Assembly (NCBI GenBank): GCA_964017145.1
Contig: CAXHKQ010000126.1
Location: forward strand, 1-16,845
Length of the DNA: 16,845 nucleotides
Direction of reading: 5' to 3'
Source of the DNA: Agrocybe praecox
Lineage: Eukaryota > Basidiomycota > Agaricomycetes > Agaricales > Agrocybaceae
Below the pieces are notes generated by a model that saw only the letters and a program-made list of their open reading frames with translations, was not told where the DNA came from and searched no databases. The translations under genes and the position numbers were made by a program. Shown piece by piece: positions 10,011-16,845 of the stretch (positions are counted from its first letter, which is position 1; every line of letters begins with the position of its first letter).

Positions 10011-12507
10011 ATGTTACCACTGGCAGGTGCACAATTTTCTCTGTTTGTTACCACCACCAACACTGTCCATACCATGAATCAGCAGCACCAGCAGCAGTAC
10101 GCAATGGATATACCTACCTGGGGTGAAGACAGCTACCTGAACATACCCACATTATCATCGCCATCCCCCCATAACCATGTACTAAATCTTTACGGACAAG
10201 ATCCAATCAGTCAACTAGAATTCAACGAAGAAAATACAGAACTCACTGGCTCCCGAAATATTCAGCATTCCTCGCCTGCTGTTCTTCAATCCCTTTTCCA
10301 TCAAATGGCAACCGGCACCAAACCTGCTACAAGAACCAACACAGCCGATGCTCGATATCTTCAAATTCTTGGCTCAGCAAATGAAGATGCTTTGCGACGT
10401 TCAGGGAATATGGTCTTCAATAAGCTCTTCATTACGAGTGTCGAGCTTCAGGCTAAATTAAAGGCAACGGAGTGAGTAAGAATCAAATTTTTGCCTGACA
10501 AGGACAACTTACAAGTGTCTGAATGTTCACTACATTAGATCCATGTATTACACTCTCCTAGGAAAGGTGAACGAACGTCCTATCCTTCAGACAAACTCTT
10601 CTGGGTCCGATATCGAGGTCTTGCTTCCTGGTACACCACCGCCACCGAAGGTTTATCTTCAGACAGACTTTCCACAGATCACTATATGGGCCGAGAGTGA
10701 CTGGCTGGATCAATTGAAGAGTCAAGAGGCCACCAAGCTAGAAAGAAAGAATGCACATCAGTCCAAATCTCTGGAGGGGTATCGCAATACGATGGGTTAC
10801 ATACAGGACAAAAATGGTACATCCATCACTGAGGTCCGGGCAAAGGCATTATGCCTTGACATGCGCAGATTGTGGCAAAAGCTCTTGTCGGAGAATAAGC
10901 ACCCCAAAACCTGGAAGAAAATTCTCTCACCTTACCTACAATGGTTCCGCCAGGCCATGTACAGCTATTATCCCGAGCTTCAATATTGCGACAATCCTCC
11001 TCACTGGAAGCTTGAGCGTGTTTGTACTGAAACGTATCCCAGCTGGCTGCGTAACCAAGATCTTGCTGACGGCGGTGACGGTTCTCTAGAAATAAAGCAG
11101 GAATATAAAAGAAAAGGTACCCCAATGATGTCCGTCAGGTCTGACAAGAAGAAATGCACAACAGCCACAAACAACGAGGGCTCTAGCAATGGTGTGGATA
11201 CCGAAGGCATTTATTTTCTTCCTGATGACCTACCTACCAGCTTATTTAAATAAGTTCTACAGACTCTAGCTTCGATAACTTTGGATACACCGATACTACC
11301 AGTACTGGCAGTGACTCGGAGAATGCGCAAAGCGGCCAAGTTGCCTCCGCTGCGGGTACACCAGAACCTGGAAAAGAAACAGAGAGGTTCGAGGTTACCG
11401 TACCCCCCGCTCCACGAAAAATTGCGGTAAGTCTGTTCTCAAGGTCTTATCCAAAATACATATACTAACCAAAATGCTACATGCCATGTAATAGCTTCGA
11501 AATCCTCTGTAAGCCTTATACCCATCTGTAACAATTCAGGATTTACTGACCTTTTGAATTCGGCAGCAACCACGGACCACTTGTGTCCTCTCCACTGGCT
11601 AATAACTCATACTAACACCCAAACAGTACACCCCCAGAAAGCCAAGTGGTAGCGACGGATGCAGTAGCAAAGCCATTGACCACTGCAATTACGATGCCAT
11701 TGACCTCAATAACCCCATTAACCATCAGTGTTCCGCCCCCCACATTTACCACCCTCACATCTGCCGAGGCTGAGTCAAGCAGTGTTAACAGCACCAGTGC
11801 GCCGCCCCTGTCTCCACACGGTATTTTGAGCTCAGTATACTCAAATACGCCTCTGGCGGGCCCAGAATCCGAGCCCAAAATTCCAACGTCAATTACCACC
11901 ACCACCACAAACGATGTGCTCTTGGCGATGGCTACCACTAGCCTTGTCTTGTCTGCCACCACTAACGCCGTATCAACTGTTTCGCCTACGACACCGCTGG
12001 GAGTCGTCTCATTAAGTTCGAAATCACCTGAAATCACAATGTCCGAGTCAATGGCCGTCACTGTTTCGCCTGTACCACCTGTAGCCACGGCTGCTGGAGT
12101 GTTGCCAGAGGCTGGAGCCACAGCAGCCACTGTTACACCTGCGGACCTGGTATTAAAATCAACGGTGACAATTTCGAAGCCGAAGAAAGACTTGTACCGC
12201 TTCCAAGAGAAGAACTGTGCACTGTGGTATGTAGTTATGACAACCAAATTGAAAAATTCATGATTTAAAACATTACTGACTTGGTTGGCTTGCTCCAGGA
12301 ACCTTTTTGGCGAAGAATACTTGAAAACACATCCGAATCCTACAAAGAACGAAGTACAGGCTGCGTTCAACGGGCTTGCTGATGACGAGAAGAAAGTAAG
12401 TCTCATCTTTTACCCATGTCACTGTAAAAAGGTACTCATTGCCGTGTCGAACTCAGGTCTGGCAAGAACTCCGTGTCACAAGACTCGCAAAGCGAAAGCA
12501 AAAATAA
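10011..12507 (+). CDS. Probable accessory protein downstream of the transposase, up to 685 aa, multi-exon
   Basis: Inferred exons are 10011-10471, 10539-11191, 11263-11426, 11495-11508, 11567-11584, 11627-12226, 12299-12395 and 12457-12507. The sum is 2058 bases and stays in frame throughout. The first, last two and 11427/11509 junctions are strong; the donors at 11192 (GTGTGG) and 11585 (GTCCTC) are weak. Start could also be ATG 10074 (MNQQHQQQY). Residues 150-370 form a charged region with WKKILSPYLQWFRQAMYSYY followed by PELQYCDNPPHWKLERV and YPSWL. A Thr/Ser/Val/Pro-rich linker follows (11627-12160). The C terminus, ALWNLFGEEYLKTHPNPTK then LADDEKKVWQELRVTRLAK, loosely resembles an HMG-box-type helical DNA-binding fold. 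It starts about 120 bp after the transposase stop, same strand. Alternative: two genes, the first ending at TAA 11251-11253. I do not recognise the family; a second transposon protein is an inference. Confidence 0.58.
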
Positions 12508-12936
12508 ACTGGTCATTATCATATTAGACCAGATGTACATTGGGTGTGGTAGTATTTCAGCAGCCTGTACATGAATTTATATAATAGAAATTCACAATAA
12601 AATCGGTTTGATTCGTGCTAAATCTGTTTGTATATGATACTCGAGAACCTGGAAATTATATATAAGACCAGATGAGAGCCGATGTAAGCTACTGGGAGAC
12701 CCGTTTACAATAGAACATACCATTTTCGAATCTGGCCCAGTCTGGATTTTGTGATGTCGTCTGCTGGCATCGTGCGTCACGCTCGAAGCATTTCTCAACC
12801 GTTCACACCCGTGCAGCTTTTGACTGGGGCCCATGACCAGCATTGTTAGTCACGATGATCGGTGCCACAGGAGGTACTTGCTGTTGCTGTGGACACTCAC
12901 AACTATGGTGTCTATCTCTACCCCTACTATGATACC
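12508..12936. other. Intergenic; possible right border zone and an unplaced gene scrap
   Basis: No complete gene is seen. On the minus strand near 12715-12790 one frame reads CFERDARCQQTTSQNPDWA, which looks protein-like but is too short to identify. If the three intact genes form one transposon, its right end should fall in this stretch; I could not see a terminal repeat matching 4954-5392. Confidence 0.3.
12596..12601 (+). terminator. Candidate polyadenylation signal AATAAA
   Basis: AATAAA lies about 90 bp after the stop codon of the accessory gene in an AT-rich stretch, a suitable place for 3' end formation. The motif is common by chance in AT-rich DNA. Confidence 0.3.
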
Positions 12937-13312
12937 TGTCTTCTACCAATCCTGTGCCAATTTTGGTGCTCGTTCTTGAGCAATTTTTGGTGCAACGCTA
13001 GGTCATGATTGCCTGCTATCCTAGACATAGGTTCGTCAGATGCATGTAGGTTCAGAAGACAACGAGCGCGATTACATCTTGATCTTATGGGGTAGGTCTT
13101 ACAGCCATTCCATCGTCTTCACAAACTCGGCGTGCGTTCCGTGATTCGTCTAATCGCCACTGTGCAGCAAGACATCGCCGTCCGGGATACTGGGACTGCG
13201 TATCGCTGGTCCAGGCGAATCAGGTCCATCCATCTTTTGAAGCCTTAGGTGGAAGAGGTGCAGTGACATCGTATTCTGATTTCTCGAGAAGCTGTGAACA
13301 CGATATTTTCAT
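12937..13312 (-). pseudogene. Calcineurin-like metallophosphoesterase, fragmentary pseudogene
   Basis: The minus strand from 13312 reads MKISCSQLLEKSEYDVTAP, then PPKASKDGWT, SDTQS, PDGDVLLHSGD, TNHGTHAEFVKTMEWL, DLPHKIK and, after a short interruption, IAGNHDLALHQ and NEHQNWHRIG. This is the order of the UPF0046/MPPED-like metallophosphoesterase family: SDTHS, HSGD and GNHD metal-binding motifs. The first motif has Gln where a metal-binding His is expected. Stops interrupt it at TGA 13222-13220, TAG 13152-13150 and TAA 13101-13099, and the frame shifts between SDTQS and PDGDV. The intron between KIK and IAGNHD has a TCTAG acceptor, but its donor reads ATGTAA directly after the exon, as if the GT were lost. 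The C-terminal half of the family is not found. Clearly dead; family call good. Confidence 0.75.
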
Positions 13313-13606
13313 AATGTTGGTCAGTGTCGTATTTGTGGTGGTCCTCAGGGGGTGATGGTAATCACATGACGTGCAGAGCCTTGAGACCTAAAAATTAACA
13401 AAGCAGAAGCAGGATCGTCGTTTTTTGATAATGATGAAGGAGGACCATGTTAATTTGCGGAGCTTGGACCCGGCGAGCGTCATATTGGGGTCTAATCTCC
13501 CACGTGTGGCGGAGTGTATTCCCTCGTCTCGCTATCATTGTCTGAAACGGTGAGCTTAAAGAATAAAAATGCAATGTTGCGCTGCGAGAATATCATCAAC
13601 ACCTTA
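13313..13606. other. Junction region between metallophosphoesterase and kinesin pieces
   Basis: On the minus strand the kinesin frame ends at TAA 13606-13604 and about 290 bp follow before the metallophosphoesterase frame becomes recognisable. A possible intron (GTAAGC at about 13640 to CTCGCAG at about 13576) could extend the frame, but the peptide after it does not resemble kinesin. No independent gene is recognised. Confidence 0.3.
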
Positions 13607-14711
13607 TATACCCAAAGTATAGTAACCCAGCTTACCCAGCTTATCGAATACACCACCCAGGTCCTGAGGGCTTTGAGCTATAGTATTTCTCAGTCTAACC
13701 GCAATGTTATTGAGTGTCATCCCAGTTTCTTGATGGGCTTGACGAACAACAACTTCTTGTTCGTCGGCATTGGTCATACGTCGAAGTTCCTTTTCTTTCT
13801 GGGTCAACTTTTCTTCAGTTTTATTGAGCTTGACTCGGGTTTCTTGTAGCTCTCCTTCCCTGTGTTTGAGTACCGCAATACTTTGGCCGTACTCATCCTG
13901 AACACTCCTTATCTGGTTCTCGATGATTTCCACCTGCCTCTTTGCCTCCACAAGTTCCATCTCCCTGAGTTCATTTTCCAGTGATTTGATTCCAGTTCTC
14001 GATTCTTCTCTCTGGCAGCGGTAAGGTCAGCCTTCAAACACTCTATTTCCACGACATGTTCCTTCAGCAACGAATTACGTGTCATTCGTTGATTGAGCTC
14101 AGGTTTATTTCGGATAGATTTTGCTCGAAGGGTGTAGTTGAGAGTGGAGAGGGTCTCTTCTAAATTCGACTGAGCAGGAGATATGGTTGCAATTATGCAC
14201 GTTTTAGTTCGACCTCCTAACAAATCTTGAAGTAGTCTAGTCAATTTGGATTCCCTGAGTATCAACGATTAACTGTTAGTAAACTTATTTTGAAAGCTCG
14301 AAAACAGTCACCTGTAGGGTACGTGCTGCGCTTTATCCCCAAAGCATTGATTACTCTCCCAAGAGTCAGCAAACTCTGATTGATCATCCCCACTTCCCTA
14401 GCTCTCTTGTGTTTGGCACCAGACCGTCCGACGTTCTCAGACCCAGCCAAGTAGACCAGGTTAAGCTTGCCCACTTTGAGGAGGTCATCGCCCATACCCG
14501 TACCTTCTTTTATGTGGACTGTAATTGAAAATATGGAATGTGATCGACTTCAGTGATCGTTGAACTTTGTGGCTGCGATGTGTTGACGTTCATTGCCTTT
14601 AGTAGTAAGGAGAGTATGGGCGTCTTTAGAATCTTTGACGACGGCGATTTCCTCCAAACCTTGGATGACAACACCTCGCTTACTAACTTCATCGAAAATT
14701 TTGAGCTTTTC
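13607..14711 (-). pseudogene. Kinesin-5 (BimC/Eg5-type) fragment, pseudogene
   Basis: The minus strand reads KLKIFDEVSKRGVVIQGLEE, [47 protein letters not shown] then [38 protein letters not shown] and [13 protein letters not shown], followed by a coiled coil ([34 protein letters not shown]). These are the switch I, switch II and alpha4-alpha6 parts of the motor plus the start of the kinesin-5 stalk. The P-loop half of the motor and the tail are absent. Damage: TGA 14552-14550 replaces a serine of the switch I SSRSH motif, the switch II Asp is Tyr (YLAGSE), a one-base loss near 14338 shifts the frame, and a second shift lies near 13985. The intron 14311-14255 keeps good splice sites. The 5' end continues without a break into chitin synthase sequence. 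Confidence 0.86.
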
Positions 14712-15779
14712 TTCATTGTCCCAAAGTTCATTCTCCTGTATTCAATGGTTAGAAATAGGACACATATTTATGCGTTGAATTGACTTACGTAGTCACTCCA
14801 TGATTTCAAAGGAATGAATCGAGGATCGAATTCGCCTTCATCCCACAGAAAGATTAGAAAAGTCGATGAGGCCATGGAATAACCTGTTACTTATATGAAC
14901 GATAATCTTCTTGCCAGATTCTCCCAACACAACACACGTCTGACCCCATGGAAAGTCGTCCATCTTCCAAAACGAATACAGGGGCAGTAGGAATGAGAAG
15001 ACGCGAATGGCAAGGATATAAAACAACATCCACCCAACCATGTCCCATTTACGCCTCATGATGAACACCATGGCTTGTAGACCATAGATGGCTGCGATCA
15101 TAATCAACAACAGGGTCGGGATGGATTTGCCCAAGGCGGCCACCAAGTAGATCAGGTAAATAATCTAAGAAAAATGTGAACAACTAATATCAACAGATGA
15201 GTCAGAGAACACCTACGTATGTGACAGTGACAGGCTGAACGAGCGTGGAGATGAGATCAATCATAACTACGAAACGCATGGAGAAACAACAGAAATTGAG
15301 TTAATCCAACGACGACGTTGCGACAACAAGACAGTCCAGTCATCGGGTGCCACCCTGTATGCATGCGCATCACGAATGAACTGCGTCTAGAAGCGAGGGA
15401 AATGTTTGAGAAGGAGGGTGGTCAGGTATCGATCTTCACCAAGGTGGAGAAGATTCTTCGTGTGTGGGGTATCGATGCGATTCTCAGAGTAGTCCATGAT
15501 AAGTTGGTTGGAAATTAGCAAAGGCTTGTGTGTGTCGGCCGTCCGTAGTCGATAAAGATTGAAACAACCAGGTAAACAAGTGACCGAACCAAACAAACTT
15601 TCGAAAGCCTTGGCCATATGATGCGAGATGAAGTACTCGTAAACCTAGAATTGTTATGTTAATAAGGAGGAATTTCAACCACCGCAACGCATACCTGCAT
15701 CATGGTAATGAGCGACTGCTTGGCATTTGACAACTCTGTCTCTCCACAGCATCCCAGAAGTTTCTTGTCATGGATCATA
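14712..15779 (-). pseudogene. Chitin synthase C-terminal fragment, pseudogene
   Basis: The minus strand reads [66 protein letters not shown], then [88 protein letters not shown] and ENELWDNE. EDRYLT and QRRRW are hallmark motifs of the processive GT2 chitin synthases, and the C-terminal membrane segments with SFWKMDDF fit division 2 enzymes (plasma membrane, UDP-GlcNAc to chitin). Introns at 15694-15645, 15216-15165 and 14788-14736 are normal. Damage: TAG 15389-15387, a deletion of roughly 15 residues with a frame change near 15297 just after QRRRWINS, and one intron (14894-14843) with both ends altered (AT..GG). The N-terminal catalytic half is missing and the 3' end is fused to kinesin. Confidence 0.88.
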
Positions 15780-15830
15780 CTATACATCGGGATTAGCGAG
15801 AATTTTGGGAGAGAAAACACATTGACGTAC

Positions 15831-15979
15831 GCAGAAATCAAATGATTGACCAGTAGTTGCCAGATTCCTGATTTCTTTAGGGGTCATTCCAAAAACCCAA
15901 CACACGCTTGATACCTCATTTCGACCATTCGCTCGAAATACCAGTCAGGATGAGACACTTCAGTGAACCACAGTAAGGA
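15831..15979 (-). pseudogene. Unidentified exon pieces upstream of the chitin synthase fragment
   Basis: On the minus strand a frame reads LLWFTEVSHPDWYFERMVEM and can be joined across a 47-bp intron (15914-15868, GTATCA..ATCAG) to RNLATTGQSFDFC ending at a GTACGT donor. This does not match the part of chitin synthase that should precede MIHDKK, and the splice phase does not fit that exon. It is probably a piece of a third gene. I do not recognise the family, and the exon call itself is tentative. Confidence 0.28.
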
Positions 15980-16023
15980 CCTATTAGGTTGATTAATTTC
16001 TGATAAATAAACAACCTAATAGG
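15980..16023. repeat. Perfect 12-bp inverted repeat at the end of the gene-fragment block
   Basis: CCTATTAGGTTG (15980-15991) and CAACCTAATAGG (16012-16023) are exact reverse complements around a 20-base AT-rich loop. It lies precisely where gene-derived sequence stops and repeat-rich AT sequence begins, which suggests a rearrangement or mobile-element boundary. Confidence 0.75.
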
Positions 16024-16030
16024 CCCTTTA

Positions 16031-16190
16031 GAATGTTTTTGTAGAAACATTTTTGCACAAAACATTTCTTTTAAAACATTTTTGTCCTTTAAAATGTTTT
16101 TGCACTTTGAAACATTTTAGCATATTTTAAAACATTTTACAATATAAAACATTTCTACCCTTCTAAATAAAGACCCAAAAACATTTTTAG
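16031..16190. repeat. Cluster of AACATT / AATGTT words in both orientations
   Basis: AAACATTT-type words occur seven times (about 16045, 16060, 16074, 16110, 16130, 16147, 16179), and the reverse AATGTTTT occurs at 16032 and 16093, with spacing of 14-36 bp. A further reverse copy lies near 16240. Adjacent opposite copies could fold. The pattern is that of subterminal repeats in some DNA transposons or of a decayed AT-rich satellite. Confidence 0.6.
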
Positions 16191-16264
16191 AAAAAGTGTG
16201 ACAATGTCACTAGATCTAATCTGATGTGTGGCTATACTGTAATGTTTTATTTTACTGTGGCTAT

Positions 16265-16456
16265 GCTTTGAATATCTTATCTGACTTGTAGCTATTTTAA
16301 TAAATATCTTATCTAGATAGTAGTTATCTTATCATATCTTATTCTATCCTATCCTATCCTATCCTATCCTATCTTATCTTATCTTATCCTATCTTATCAT
16401 ATCTTATTCTATCCTATCTTATCATTATCTTATCATTATCTTATCTTATCTTATCA
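16265..16456. repeat. TATCY microsatellite
   Basis: Units TATCC, TATCT and TATCAT repeat almost without interruption, with the purest part near 16340-16455. The repeat is a simple pentamer/heptamer-type microsatellite with no coding potential. Confidence 0.85.
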
Positions 16457-16845
16457 AATGTGTGTTTGGAATATCTCACATGATTAAATGCCTAAAAGGC
16501 TACATTGTCTGATTTCTCATGTTTTGGGCGCTTTTTTGCCACAAAAAAGAGGTCGATATAGGTTCTAGTAATTTATAATGATTTATAAGACCTTTAAAAA
16601 TGCATAAATACAAAGAGAAAGGATGGATGCACAGAAGTGCATCTGGATAATGTTCAAAAATAATATGACTTATTTATAAATATGTCCAAAAAGCGAACTT
16701 TTGATATACTTTTATACATCACAAGTCCCCTTGAAGACTGTTAGACTACTTCAAGAGTCTATAGATACCTTATATAGCAAGCATAGTAGGTTTAATCTCT
16801 TAAAATATGGTGAAAAAGCGAAAACATCCCAATTGGGAAATAACT
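16457..16845. other. AT-rich sequence without recognised gene
   Basis: No reading frame of note is seen. A short hairpin, CTTGAAG (16730-16736) with CTTCAAG (16749-16755), is present. The stretch runs to the end of the window. Confidence 0.4.

Noticed and set aside
11612..12406. 264-codon minus-strand open frame opposite the Thr/Ser-rich part of the accessory gene
   Set aside because: It mirrors the repetitive ACC/GTT composition of the plus strand. The plus strand has splice-linked coding sequence on both sides, whereas the minus frame has none.
4954..12936. CACTA terminal inverted repeats for the Tnp2 element
   Set aside because: CACTA and TAGTG words were looked for near 4954-5392 and 12508-12936, but no pair with extended inverted similarity was found, so no ends are annotated.
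13560..13606. Extension of the kinesin frame through a GTAAGC..CTCGCAG intron
   Set aside because: Splice signals are plausible, but the following peptide does not resemble the kinesin-5 stalk, so the fragment is ended at the stop codon.
16721..16770. Possible tRNA-like fold around the CTTGAAG/CTTCAAG hairpin
   Set aside because: Only one 7-bp stem is seen. There is no acceptor stem, no GGTTCRA-type T-loop and no A/B box.

Overview
The window looks like nuclear DNA of a filamentous basidiomycete (Agaricomycetes). Short introns (about 50-80 bp) with GT..AG ends and CTAAC/CTGAC-type branch sites interrupt genes typical of such fungi: a Tnp2-type (CACTA/EnSpm-like) transposase, a hyphal chitin synthase, a BimC/kinesin-5, and a coiled-coil protein family ending in KYGPGGE and TPPSV motifs that I associate with mushrooms. 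I cannot fix the genus. No tRNA, rRNA, CRISPR or bacterial features were seen.

Layout. (1) 1-1950: mostly non-genic, with a degenerate GC-rich minisatellite, hairpins and a diverged direct repeat. (2) 1954-2563 (+): 5'-truncated, stop-interrupted fragment of an acyl-protein-thioesterase-like alpha/beta hydrolase gene. (3) 2916-4953 (-): multi-exon coiled-coil protein gene with four nonsense codons and a frameshift. (4) 5393-6330 (-): apparently intact two-exon gene for a 294-residue acidic, coiled-coil protein of unknown function. (5) 6611-9891 (+): intact four-exon Tnp2-family transposase gene (1027 residues). (6) 10011-12507 (+): probable multi-exon gene of up to 685 residues lying directly downstream of the transposase. 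(7) 12937-15979 (-): four co-oriented broken gene pieces: an unidentified piece, chitin synthase, kinesin-5 and a calcineurin-like metallophosphoesterase, in their direction of reading. The chitin synthase and kinesin pieces are fused inside one exon. (8) 15980-16845: a perfect 12-bp inverted repeat, an array of AACATT/AATGTT words in both orientations, a TATCY microsatellite and AT-rich sequence.

Interpretation. The three central genes (4-6) keep open frames and consistent splice phases, whereas every recognisable gene on both sides is broken. The simplest reading is a relatively young, possibly autonomous, Tnp2-type transposon with up to two accessory genes, lying in a graveyard of duplicated or captured host gene pieces. 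I could not find terminal inverted repeats or target-site duplications by eye, so the element's limits, and whether genes 4 and 6 belong to it, remain inference. The most unusual object is the chitin synthase/kinesin-5 chimeric exon within a same-strand gene-fragment mosaic, which resembles gene capture by a transposon or repeated segmental rearrangement.
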